The translations under genes and the position numbers were made by a program. Under the pieces are notes generated by a model that worked only from the letters and a program-made list of their open reading frames with translations, did no database searches and was not told the origin of the DNA. A stretch of 64,000 nucleotides of DNA from Cocos nucifera (Eukaryota; Streptophyta; Magnoliopsida; Arecales; Arecaceae), in the NCBI GenBank assembly GCA_006176705.1, contig QRFJ01004816.1:1-64000 (forward strand), written 5' to 3'. Positions 1 through 8,963 of the stretch are shown piece by piece (the first letter of the stretch is position 1; every line of letters begins with the position of its first letter).

Positions 1-452
1 ACCGCAGAGATTGCTAGGACTTTCACAGAAGATGTTACATAGAGAAAGTACTAAAAAGGTTTAGTATGGAAAAACTCTAAGAGGGATTAATACCCATCAG
101 ACATGGTATTCATTTTTCCTAGAAGATGTGCCCCAGCACACCTGAGGAAATAGAACGCATGAGCAAGATCCGTTATGCTTCTGCAATAGGGAGCCTCATG
201 TATGCCATGCTATGTACACGACCTGATATAGCCCATGCTGTGAGTGTCATAAGCAGATATCAGTCAAATCCAGGTGAAGAACACTGGACTTCTGTGAAAT
301 GTATCCTTAAGTACTTGAGAAGAACTAAGGATATGATGCTGGTCTTTGGTAACGAAGAACTCCTGATCCAGGGATACACAGACTCGGACTTCATGTTCGA
401 TATAGATGATCGAAAGTCGACATCTGGGAGTCTGTTTGTGTGCAATGGTGGA
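1..452 (+). pseudogene. C1 copia RT end and RNase H start, interrupted by G1
   Basis: This is the 3' part of a Ty1/copia pol, starting mid-RT at the window edge. From 126 an open frame carries the RT-RNase H connection (AIGSLMYAMLCTRPDIAHAV) and the first RNase H acidic motif (GYTDSDF) and runs into the inserted element at 453. Upstream, about 10-125 matches the same region of C3 and C4 but carries extra bases (for example GATGTTACATAG where C3 has GATGTACATAG), so the frame is broken. RNase H removes the RNA strand during retrotransposon reverse transcription. The reading frame resumes at 6264 after the insertion. Family assignment is firm; the protein is not functional as it stands. Confidence 0.9.
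448..452. repeat. Left target-site duplication of G1 (GTGGA)
   Basis: GTGGA directly precedes the LTR terminus TGTTGG and is repeated at 6259-6263 after the terminus CCAACA. The uninterrupted sequence in C3 near 45828 has a single GTGGA at this place, which confirms the insertion. Confidence 0.95.
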
Positions 453-755
453 TGTTGGTGCAGAAATCCGTCGCCGCCGGAGGTCGCCGCAATCGAGGCC
501 GCTGGGCGCCGCCGGGGACCTGCAAAACGAAGTCCCGTCCGGAACCGGTGGGGTGGTGGCTCCGGCAGGACCCTCCGACGGTCAAGTTAGTTTCTGACCA
601 ACAGTAATGGAGTGCTCGGAATGAGTTCCAGAGCTTAGAGATGTGGGGGAGAGCTTAGAGAGCTTAGCCTTAGTATGTCGGGAGGGGTCCTTTTATAGCG
701 GAGCTTAGTTGATGGTGACGGCTGTGCCGTCTGGCGGAGAGTCGTCGGGCAGCAT

Positions 756-945
756 GGAGTTTGGTACGGAGAGGAAGGCGTCGTCCGGTAGATCGTGGGA
801 GCCATACCGGCGAGCCGTGGGCCGCATGGAGTCCGGTACGGAGAGGAAGGCGTCGTCCGGTAGGTCGTGGGAGCCATACCGGCGAGTAGTCGGCCGCATG
901 GAGTCCGGTACGGAAAGGAAGGCACCGTCCGGTCTTGCTGCAGGC
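756..945. repeat. 72-bp tandem repeat in G1 LTR
   Basis: Units begin GGAGTYYGGTACGG at 756, 828 and 900, a strict 72-bp period; the third is partial. The same array is at 5424-5613 in the other LTR. It lies just upstream of the putative TATA box in element orientation, an enhancer-like position. The period is a multiple of three, so it also leaves accidental repetitive open frames. Confidence 0.9.
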
Positions 946-1182
946 GATGGTTCATCCAACGGAGTTCGGACTTGCAACAGAGTTCGGCCGAAGGGGAAGC
1001 TGGGGGAGTTCGTCTGGCTGAAGGGTCGGCCATCTGTAGAGTTCGGCCGCTGAGAGGCCCGAAGAAGCTCGGCTGGCTAATTGAAGGACTTCGGTTGCTA
1101 GTTGGTTCGGCCAGGGCTCGCTGAGGAGTTCGGTCGCCTAGGGTCGGTCCGAAGGAGTTCGGCTGCATGGGCTCACCTGGAG

Positions 1183-1320
1183 TCGGTCCGAAGGAGTTCG
1201 GCCGTGGGAAGTCCAAAGGAGTTCGGCCGTGGGGTCCGAAGGAGCTCGGCCGTGGGGTTCGAAGGAGCTCGGCCGTGGGGTCCGAAGGAGTTCGGCCGTG
1301 GGGGTCCGAAGGAGTCCGGC
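1183..1320. repeat. Minisatellite of about 23 bp in G1 LTR
   Basis: Five to six imperfect copies of GGTCCGAAGGAGTTCGGCCG plus a short G-rich tail. The copy at 5851-5988 in the other LTR differs by substitutions and by shifted single-G indels between units. Diverged single units continue on both sides (1143-1180, 1320-1367). Confidence 0.85.
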
Positions 1321-1590
1321 TGCATGGACTCGCCTGGGGTCGGTCCGAAGGAGTTCGGCTGCAGGTGGGAGTTCGTCCTCTAGGCAATTCGGCCCGGACC
1401 TTGGTGCAGGGGGGTTCGGCCTCTAAGCAGTTCGGCCGAGACCTTGGTGCAGGGGAGTTCGGCCTCTAGGCAGTTCGGCCGTGTTAAGGGCTCGGCCAGG
1501 CGCCTGGCACTGAAGCTCTTCAGCGGCTACTGGTTACATTGGGCTGAGCGTTGGGCCGAGCCTCGGCAGGAGCGGGATTTATCCCCAACA

Positions 1591-1610
1591 GTAGCCCCCC
1601 CACTCCCGAG
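1591..1610 (-). other. G1 polypurine tract
   Basis: On the minus strand AGTGGGGGGG (1595-1604) is followed by CTAC and then the 3' LTR start TGTTGGGG. A purine run beside the 3' LTR is the primer for plus-strand DNA synthesis in LTR retrotransposons. Confidence 0.85.
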
Positions 1611-1814
1611 TTCAAGAATTGAAGGAAGGGAGTACCAAAACAGGCGACTGCCGAAGTCTTCTTCCAGGCTCCGCAATTTTGTTGCGACGCTGAAGCTTCG
1701 GGGGAAAGGTCTCATCTCCAAGCCAATATTGACGCCATGAACCGTTGAAGCTGAGTCCCAAAGGAGACTTCGTCTTCCTGCAGTGAAGCTTTGCCGTAGA
1801 TGGCTTGCGGGCTT

Positions 1815-2690
1815 CGGCCTTGCGACCTTGCTCACGTAGGACGAGGTTCTCCTCTTGTTCCCAACGGGCTGTGGGGGCACATGGGGACCGTCGTCCTCGC
1901 CTCTCCCCCCATCCCATCCTTGGTGGATGGGGCCTTCGACTTTGCTCACGCTAGGACGAGGTTCTCCTCCTGTTTCCTAGCGGCTGTGGGGGCACATGAG
2001 GGAACCGTCGTCCTCGCCTCTCTCCCCCCATCCCGTCCTTTGGGACGGGGCCTTCGACTTTGCTCACGGCTAGACAGAGGTTCTCCTCATGTTCCTAGCC
2101 GGCTGTGGGGGCACATGAGGACCGGTCGTCCTCGCTTCTCCCCCCATCCCGTCCTTTGTGGACGGGGCCTTCGACTTTGCTCGCTGCTAGGAGAGGTTCT
2201 CCTCCTGTTCCTAGCCGGCTGTGGGGCACATGAGGACCGTCGTCCTCGCTTCTCCCCCCATCCCGTCCTTGTGGACGGGGCTTCGACTTTGCTCGTACTA
2301 GGACGAGGGTTCTCCTCCTCCTTTCCTAGCCGGCCTGTGGGGCACATGAGGACCGTCGTCCTCGCTTCTCCCCCCATCCCGTCTTTGTGGACGGGGCCTT
2401 CGACTTTGCTCACGCTAGGAAACGAGGTTCTCCTCCTGTTCCTAGCCGGCTGTGGGGGCACATGAGGACCGTCGTCCTCGCCTCTCCCCCCATCCCGTCC
2501 TTTGGTGGACGGGGCCTTTGACTTTGCTCGTGCTAGGACGAGGTTCTCCTCCTGTTCCTAGCCGGCTGTGGGGGCACATGAGGACCGTCGTCCTCGCTTC
2601 TCCCCCCATCCCGTCTTTGTGGACGGGGCCTTCGATTTGCTCACGCTAGGACGAGGTTCTCCTCCTGTTCCTAGCGCGGCGATTATGACT
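1815..2690. repeat. G1 3'UTR tandem array, about 8 units of 107-118 bp
   Basis: Each unit contains CGAGGTTCTCCTCCTGTTCC, a GGGGCACATGAGGACC segment, CCCCCCATCCCGTC and GGGGCCTTCGACTTTGCTC. Units start near 1840, 1950, 2068, 2184, 2300, 2420, 2537 and 2650. The array lies between the coding region and the 3' LTR. The T1 array (15550-16745) and, in reverse orientation, the T2 array (33180-33860) are diverged versions of the same unit. Open frames here reflect low stop density in GC-rich repeats and do not look like protein genes. Confidence 0.92.
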
Positions 2691-3867
2691 GCTTCTTCCC
2701 TATCATCGCATAGTTTTCGCATCCAGAAATGAATATTTATTGCAGAGGGGAGAGTTTTACCGAAGGAGAAGCTCGATCGGACAGCGCGCATTTTCGTTCG
2801 AGGGTTGTCGGGGTGTTGTTCCTCGGAGTTCCCTCGGGCAGTAAGTCCCGTCCAGACGACCTCCTCTATCTCATGCCGGCCTTCATTAATTTGGGCCATA
2901 TGCTTCTCTTGACTTTGTCGCTGGGGGATGACAATCACCGATGTAGCTAGCTCCTAGCTCCTCCCCGGGGTGGCGTTGATGACGCCGCGAGGCGGTCGAC
3001 CTTCTTATCTTTTCTAGGTTACGGCAGCGCCTATTAGCCGATCTTCTCCTGCTTCAGACTGGCGTCGGAGGAATTTATCCCGTCGTCCCTTTTTGATGAG
3101 CTCTTCAATCTTGTCTTGGAGCTGAATGTATTCCTCAGTGTCGTAGCCGTGGTCGCGATGGTAGGGGCTTTACTTGCTTCGATCGCTCACGTTTAGGGAG
3201 GCCGTAGTCCTTCAGGTTTTGGCGGCTGGCTCTTAACTTCGCCGAGAATTCGAGTTAGAGGAGCGGGTCGTAGTTGCGGAACCTTCTGGGAGGGGGGCTT
3301 CGTTCCGTCCTTGCCGGTGCCGAACTTTATTTTGGAGGTTGAGTTGAGGAGTTCGGCTTTCCACCGAGCTTCATTTTACCTTGATGCCGAGCTTTGGGGT
3401 GAGCCCGGCTTTTCTCGCCCGAACTTCATTCCGCCTCCAGTGAACACTTTGTAGGCGGTTCCTTTGGGGGACATTCTGGAGCGTGAGTTCGGCCTTACTT
3501 GCGTCGAACTTCGTTCCACTTTCCCGCGGAAGCTTCCGCGGGAGGACTTCATACTTCTTTGTCGGAGCTTCCTCGCTGACGGGCTCATAGGTGGGTTCGG
3601 CCTTCCTCGCGCCGAACTTCATTCCGCTTCAGCGGGGGAACTTCTGCTCTCCGTTCCTCTCTTAGGGGCGATCGGGCTCCTCCCTAAGGCTGATTCCTCC
3701 GCATTTTCTTCGGCAATAAGTTCCGGGGTGGACGACCTCCTCATGCTGAACTCCTCAATTTGGTGCAAGCTCTTGTTGCTGGGAGATGGCGAATCGCTGA
3801 TGCACCGAGATCCTTCCAGGGGCCATGTGAATGACGCCGTAAGGTGGCCGACCTTCTTGTAGTCTGG
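2691..3867 (-). pseudogene. G1 gag C-terminal remnant, rearranged
   Basis: Downstream of the gag stop, the minus strand still encodes recognisable gag-tail fragments. Around 3113-3165 it reads HRDHGYDTEEYIQLQ followed by DKIEELIKKGR, the H/D-rich segment typical of the end of plant Ty3/gypsy gag, then a RRQSEAGEDR motif. Stops and frame changes separate the pieces. Between 3300 and 3640 short units with GAACTTCATTCCGC recur, giving repeated KAxLT-like peptides. 2690-2960 is homologous to T1 DNA at 16735-16960. I find no pol motif. Confidence 0.65.
2840..3110. repeat. Internal duplication in G1 (second copy at 3720-3960)
   Basis: 2840-3110 and about 3720-3960 align along their length: GACGACCTCCTC..., then a GATGACGCCG segment, GGTCGACC/GGCCGACC TTCTT, TTAGCCGATCTT and GGAGGAATTTA. 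The second copy contains the gag stop codon, so the duplication probably split gag from its C-terminal region. Confidence 0.75.
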
Positions 3868-4980
3868 CTACGGCAGCGCCCTTAGCCGATCTTTTTCTGC
3901 TTCAGGCCGGTACCGGAGGAATTTACCCAGCCGACCCGTTCTGACGAGCTCCTCATCTTTCAATTTGAAGGCTTCTTCCGCACGGGCATATCTCTCGGCT
4001 CGAGCCAGCAGGTCGACGAAGTCCCTGGGATACCTTTTTTCCAGAGAGAACAGCAAGCTATTTTTCTGAAGGCCGCCCTTAAGTGCGGCCATCGCGACAG
4101 ACTGGTCCAGGTCTCGGACTTCCAATGCCGCGGCGTTGAATCGAGTGACGTAAGTCCGGATGGATTCCCCTTGCTTCTGCTTGACGCTCATCAGGGAATC
4201 TGAACCTCGGCTCGGTCGTCGGCTGCTGATGAAGTGGGCCGCGAATCGACTGCTCATCTGGTCGAAAGAGAAGATCGTGTTGGGCTTCAACGCCGAGTAC
4301 CAGTTCCTCGCTGCTCCCTTTAAGGTAGACGGGAAGGCTCGGCACAGCACGGCATCTGAAGCACCGTGAAGCAGCATCATGGCCCGGAAGGCCCCCAGGT
4401 GATCAACCGGATCAGAAGTTCCATCGTAGCTTTCCAGTTGAGGGAGCTCGAAGGTCGGTGGAACAGGTTCTTGCATGATTTTCTGCGAGAAAGGAGGGTC
4501 TGCACGAACGTCATCACCACGCGAGGGGGGACGAAGTTCTTCAATTCGCCGGTTCATTTTCGAGAGCCTTTGGCCCAGCAGGTCCTCCCGGTCTCTGATC
4601 TCCAAGGCTTTCTGGTGAGATGGGCGCGAGGCTTCACCCTTGGTCGATCCATGATCCGAACAAGGGCTCTCCCTCCTCCGCCTCTCCAATCCGGGTATCG
4701 AAGGTCGGGCTGCCCAGGCCGGTCGCTCTTGGACTGGATCATCCGACTTCGGGGAGTCCCGCACCGGTCGGGCTGGCACTGGGACTTGTTGGTGCAGCAC
4801 CGCCTGCACCGCCTCCGTGAGACCGCGAACGTGCTGGATGAGCTGGTTGAACTGCTCCGTATCCACCGCGGCTATAGACGGGGGCTGAGTCACCGGGGCC
4901 GGAGCAGGGACGGACGGACTCGGAGGGGATCGAGCTGCGAAAGCCGTCGAGCGCCGCGTCGAAGCCCTTCTGGGGGGCAT
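3868..4980 (-). CDS. gag: G1 Gag protein
   Basis: An uninterrupted 370-codon frame, start ATG at 4980-4978, stop TAG at 3868-3870. The N-terminal 120 residues are Pro/Ser/Arg-rich and low complexity. Residues about 185-320 match the plant retrotransposon gag domain: DHLGAFRAMMLLHGASDAVL, then AARNWYSAL, SFDQMSSRFAAHF, and GESIRTYVTRFNAAA. Gag forms the cytoplasmic virus-like particle that packages element RNA. The protein ends at RALP with no zinc knuckle; matching tail fragments lie out of frame downstream (2691-3867), so it is C-terminally shortened compared with typical gag. The start is the first in-frame ATG after the PBS and leader. Being open in a non-autonomous element suggests recent activity or recent selection, which is an inference. 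Confidence 0.88.
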   Translation of the reverse strand: MPPRRASTRRSTAFAARSPPSPSVPAPAPVTQPPSIAAVDTEQFNQLIQHVRGLTEAVQAVLHQQVPVPARPVRDSPKSDDPVQERPAWAARPSIPGLERRRRESPCSDHGSTKGEASRPSHQKALEIRDREDLLGQRLSKMNRRIEELRPPSRGDDVRADPPFSQKIMQEPVPPTFELPQLESYDGTSDPVDHLGAFRAMMLLHGASDAVLCRAFPSTLKGAARNWYSALKPNTIFSFDQMSSRFAAHFISSRRPSRGSDSLMSVKQKQGESIRTYVTRFNAAALEVRDLDQSVAMAALKGGLQKNSLLFSLEKRYPRDFVDLLARAERYARAEEAFKLKDEELVRTGRLGKFLRYRPEAEKDRLRALP

Positions 4981-5099
4981 TTCCTCTTTCCAGAGAAGGA
5001 ATTCTGAAGAGGGAGAAGAGAGATCCGGAGCAGGGGAGGGAAATCGTCGCCGAGCACTCCTTTAAGAACAAGGGAACCTCGAAGGTTCAGTCCCTTCGG

Positions 5100-5117
5100 T
5101 TCCCACAGACGGCGCCA
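5100..5117 (-). other. G1 primer binding site
   Basis: The minus strand reads TGGCGCCGTCTGTGGGAA three bases after the 5' LTR terminus. This PBS form is common in plant Ty3/gypsy elements of the Tat group. It fixes 5121-6258 as the 5' LTR and so the element's orientation. Confidence 0.9.
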
Positions 5118-5120
5118 ATC

Positions 5121-6258
5121 TGTTGGTGCAGAAATCCGTCGCCGCCGGAGGTCGCCGCAATCGAGGCCGCTGGGCGCCGCCGGGGACCTGCAAAACGAAG
5201 TCCCGTCCGGAACCGGTGGGGTGGTGGCTCCGGCAGGACCCTCCGACGGTCAAGTTAGTTTCCGACCAACAGTAATGGAGTGCTCGGAATGAGTTCCGGA
5301 GCTTAGAGATGTGGGGGAGAGCTTAGAGAGCTTAGCCTTAGTATGTCGGGAGGGGTCCTTTTATAGCGGAGCTTAGTTGATGGTGACGGCTGTGCCGTCT
5401 GGCAGAGAGTCGTCGGGCAGCATGGAGTTTGGTACGGAGAGGAAGGCGTCGTCTGGTAGATCGTGGGAGCCATACCGGCGAGCCGTGGGCTGCATGGAGT
5501 CCGGTACGGAGAGGAAGGCGTCGTCCGGTAGGTCGTGGGAGCCATACCGGCGAGTAGTCGGCCGCATGGAGTCCGGTACGGAAAGGAAGGCGCCATCCGA
5601 TCTTGCTGCAGGCGACGGTTCATCCAACGGAGTTCGGACTTGCAACAGAGTTCGGCCGAAGGGGAAGCTGGGGGAGTTCGTCTGGCTGAAGGGTCAGCCA
5701 TCTGTAGAGTTCGGCCGCTGAGAGGCCCGAAGAAGCTCGGCTGGCTAATTGAAGGACTTCGGTTGCTAGTTGGTTCGGCCAGGGCTCGCTGAGGAGTTCG
5801 GTCGCCTAGGGTCGGTCCGAAGGAGTTCGGCTGCATGGGCTCGCCTGGAGTCGGTCCGAAGGAGTTCGGCCGTGGGAAGTCCGAAGGAGTTTGGCCGTGG
5901 GGTCCGAAGGAGTTCGGCCGTGGGGTCCGAAGGAGTTCGGCCGTGGGGGTCCGAAGGAGTTCGGCCGTGGGGTCCGAAGGAGTCCGGCTGCATGGACTCG
6001 CCTGGGGTCGGTCCGAAGGAGTTCGGCTGCAGGTGGGAGTTCGTCCTCTAGGCAATTCGGCCCGGACCTTGGTGCAGGGGGGTTCGGCCTCTAAGCAGTT
6101 CGGCCGAGACCTTGGTGCAGGGGAGTTCGGCCTCTAGGCCGTTCGGCAGTGTTAGGGGCTCGGCCAGGCGCCTGGCACTGAAGCTCTTCAGCGGCTACTG
6201 GTTACATTGGGCTTAGCGTTGGGCCGAGCTTCGGCAGGAGCGGGATTTATCCCCAACA
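5121..6258 (-). repeat. G1 5' LTR
   Basis: 1138-bp LTR, termini as in the left copy. In transcription orientation it runs 6258 to 5121, with the minisatellite (5851-5988) and the 72-bp repeats (5424-5613) in U3 and a TATA-like box at 5358-5365. Confidence 0.95.
5358..5365 (-). promoter_or_regulatory. Putative TATA box of G1 5' LTR
   Basis: The minus strand reads TATAAAAG, about 895 bp into the LTR and downstream of the U3 tandem repeats. It is conserved in the other LTR at 690-697. Transcription would begin roughly 30 bp further, near 5330. No start site is shown by sequence alone. Confidence 0.6.
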
Positions 6259-6263
6259 GTGGA
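6259..6263. repeat. Right target-site duplication of G1 (GTGGA)
   Basis: Second copy of the 5-bp duplication. C1 RNase H coding resumes here as GTGGAGCTGTCAGCTGG. Confidence 0.95.
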
Positions 6264-6656
6264 GCTGTCAGCTGGAAGAGTTCCAAGCAAATGGTGATAG
6301 TAGATTCCACCATGGAAGCAGAATATATCGCTGCATCAGAAGCTGCGAAGGAAGCATTCTGGTACAAGAATTTTGCTGTAGAAATTAGAGTAATGCCATC
6401 AGATGCCATTCCTCTATACTGCGACAATAATGGCGCCATAGCCCTTGCTAAGGAGCCGAGGTCTCACCAAAAATTCAAGCATATTGAGCGGCGATATCAT
6501 CTCATCCGCGATTACCTTGAGAAAGGTTACGTTGAGGTCAAGAGAGTCAACTCCGCAGATAATGTGGCAGACCCACTTACAAAGCCGTTGGGCCAGCAGA
6601 AGATCGAAGCCCACCTTGAGAAGATGGGACTTAGACTTGTAGCCAATTGGCTTTAG
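6264..6656 (+). pseudogene. C1 copia RNase H C-terminal part
   Basis: Continuation of the C1 pol frame after G1. It reads through VSWKSSKQMVIVDSTMEAEY, the RNase H STMEAEY motif, then YCDNNGAIALAKEP (the D of the active site), HIERRYHLIRDY and ADPLTKPL, ending LVANWL with stop TAG at 6654-6656. This segment is free of stops and about 95 percent like C3 by eye, so C1 was young when G1 interrupted it. The gene is split by 5.8 kb and cannot yield an intact enzyme. Confidence 0.92.
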
Positions 6657-6659
6657 GAC

Positions 6660-6670
6660 AAGTGGGAGAT
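6660..6670 (+). other. C1 polypurine tract
   Basis: AAGTGGGAGAT sits between the pol stop codon and the LTR start TGTTAG. C3 has the same tract at 46231-46241; C2 has a decayed form at 30550-30560. Confidence 0.85.
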
Positions 6671-8963
6671 TGTTAGATATATGTGCCCTAGAAGCCAGAA
6701 TTGGCTGACACTTGTAATACACTTCTAGGGGCAAAATTGTAATTTTGACTAAAATTAATAAATGGGTTATTTTCTATCACATATGTGTATTTAGTGTCTG
6801 TGATACATCCTTTGAGTTAATGGTAATGATAATTCATATTTTCAAGAGTTGAAAATTTAAGACATGAATAATCATTATTAACTCATAAATTGCTCCCGAC
6901 CATAGGATCATCACGAGGATGGTGATTGATCCGGAAGGTTGGTGTACAATCGCTTCTCTTTAGTAGATGAGTCTTGAGTCTACGGTGTGGAGACACCGGA
7001 GCGAGAGTACAGGTACTCGTTAGAGAACGAGGGCACTGAGCGTGACCACCTCGAGTAGTCATTAGGGAGTCTACCTTCTCGTCAATGACTGACTCGATGC
7101 TGCAGTAGTGTGTCTAGGTTCTTTGACCTGAGATGCATCGGCAGTTCACCTTGAGGGTGTTATAGTTTGACTACACCATTACTCGGTCTCCTAGCCATAT
7201 GGAACCCTGAGGTGTATGTTGGCTATGACATGTTCATTGTAGGAACTGGATTGCATCAAGATGGAATCTATCTACCTCGGTGGTAGAGGAGTAGCCCTAT
7301 GATGATCATGAGAATCAAGTCCAGAAATCCCATGGCCATGGCATAGAGTGAAATAATAGAAAGAGTTTCTATTTAGATTTTCACATTGGACTCGAATCGA
7401 ATGATTACATCATATGACAGAGACTAGGGTTTGACGAGTTCACCTTAACCCTAATCTGATCGGGGCTCAAGATAGAAGAACTGAATCACACAGGTAGCTG
7501 CACCAAGAGGTTCGCATTCAGCTCTGATGGGTTGCCACCATATACTGCTAGGTGTCACTGGTGGATTTTGGGAGCAATTAGAATGATTTAGATGATCGAT
7601 CATTCTAGCTGTTCGAATCAGAAGAGTTCTGATCCATCGAAAGGAGTTTCGATGATGTCGATGATAGAGATCATGACATATCCCATTACCATACAGAACT
7701 GAACCTAACTGGGTCACACAAACAAGGGTTTGAATCTGGTGATCATCAATTGAACTGATCTAGTTCAATTGATCTGAATGAGATTCAATTAGGTTCAAGG
7801 AAATCGTGCTAGCACTCGATTGAACCTAACGTTCTTCTTTTGCTATCATAAATAAGTTGTCCTGTCTGAGCCAAAGGAGTTTGTGCTCAATCAGAGGCCT
7901 TCATATGGTCTGACTGGAGGTTGTCCAAGTCAGAATAGGTTGTCTTATTTGTAAGACATTACCTGCCATTTTTGGTCACCTGCCATTTCTTGTTCTTTGA
8001 CTTTGGTCAAAAGTCTACCTTTGACTGGTCAAATGTTGACCATTGACCCTTTGACTTTTGACCACATGTCATGCACCTATTGGAGAGCTGGTGGGGGCCT
8101 TGTCCCCCTGCCAGAACCTGGCAAGGAGAAGGGCGCACGCCACCCTAGGGTGGCGTGAGCCCAAGTAGGAGGCGCCTAGGAGTCCTTGTTGGACAAGGAC
8201 TCCATCTCCTTTTTGGATTCCAATTAGAGTTCTTCTAAGAACCAACTTTGACTGGTCTTAGGTGCCCTCTAAGGAGGAATCCAGGGGTCTCTATTCCCAC
8301 CAATCAGATTTAGATCTGATTTCACAAAGGGTTGTGATTGGTTGGGAAGAAGAGGAGTTGGATCACAGCTTAGTCTATAAATAAGACCCTGCGCCCAACT
8401 CAGATTATAAGCAATAATCAATTGAAGAAATCTTCCCACGCCCCAAGGCTGCCTCTCCCCTCCTTCTCCATGCCATAGTCTCTTCTCCCCTTGCTCTCCA
8501 CGTCCAAAAGGAGTTTTGGACCTTGGTTGGTGCGATTTAGATCAAAGAAAGGCGATCAAAAGCAAGAAGGCTGCGCTGCTGCAAAGGACGACTGCTGATC
8601 TTCAAAAGAGTTTTGAAGATCCTCCAGATCAGATCCAGATCTGATTTTTGGAGGCGTGATAGAGAAGAAGAGGATCTCCAGATCCAACCCGAGTGGATAC
8701 CGGTAGAGGCCAGGCGCTTGCGTGGCTAAGATCCAGAACCTTCCGCTGCAAACAGGATCATCAATAGGATAATAGGATTACCCAGATCAGGTAAATTAAA
8801 TTTGATTTAATTTATTTTTTAATTTTATTTTATTAAAATAATAAGAATCAGATCTGAAATATATCATGACCTGATTGGGATCAAGAGAAAAATTTTTGAA
8901 ATATATCTCTTGATCTGATCAGATCTAAATGAACCTGGATCGGAAAATCAGGATTTCTCTTTA
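6671..8963 (+). repeat. C1 3' LTR (copia, about 2.3 kb)
   Basis: Starts TGTTAGATATATGTGCCC and ends in a decayed TTCTCTTTA where C5 has TTCCCTTCA. It follows a PPT, so it is a 3' LTR. It contains the palindrome CCATGGCCATGG (7331-7342), a TCAATTGAACT dyad (7746-7772), a 25-bp hairpin (8179-8203) and a TATA box. It is very like both C5 LTRs. Antisense open frames inside it are also present in the other young LTRs and are not treated as genes. Confidence 0.93.
8376..8385 (+). promoter_or_regulatory. Putative TATA box in C1 LTR
   Basis: TATAAATAAG about 1.7 kb into the LTR. The equivalent site is TATATAAG in C5 (56373-56380 and 62849-62856), TATATAAAG in C3 (39794-39802), TATATAA in the C3 3' LTR (47989-47995), and TATAAAAA in C2 (24131-24138) and C4 (49341-49348). 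Conservation across copies supports it as the core promoter. Confidence 0.65.

Larger units (their letters stand above)
453..1590 (-). repeat. G1 3' LTR
   Basis: 1138-bp LTR with inverted termini TGTTGG...CCAACA, in element orientation the 3' LTR because the PPT adjoins it at 1591. It is the same length as the 5' LTR at 5121-6258 with about 20 substitutions between them. Its U3 holds two tandem arrays: 72-bp units at 756-945 and about 23-bp units at 1183-1320. Confidence 0.95.
453..6258 (-). mobile_element. G1: gag-only Ty3/gypsy-type LTR retrotransposon
   Basis: A structurally complete 5806-bp element on the minus strand: two LTRs of exactly 1138 bp each, a PBS next to the 5' LTR (right side), one open gag gene, a tandem-repeat 3' untranslated region, and a PPT next to the 3' LTR (left side). 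It is flanked by GTGGA duplications. There is no protease, reverse transcriptase, RNase H or integrase, so it is non-autonomous (LARD or TR-GAG-like) and would need pol in trans. It is much more GC-rich than everything around it. By eye the LTRs differ at roughly 20 sites, mostly C/T and G/A, so the insertion is fairly young. It disrupts the RNase H region of C1. The PBS type and the array shared with T1/T2 suggest the Tat group; that lineage call is an inference. Confidence 0.93.

Noticed and set aside
635..1387. 250-codon minus-strand frame in the G1 LTR, with a near copy at 5303-6055
   Set aside because: It is the LTR minisatellites translated: Pro/Ser/Arg repeats with the 72-bp and 23-bp periods. 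Shared by both LTRs only because the LTRs are duplicates.
1800..2465. Open frame of 221 codons on the + strand and a long minus frame in the same place
   Set aside because: It lies entirely in the G1 tandem array. Its peptide is just the translated repeat unit with frame changes between units, and GC-rich repeats have few stops.
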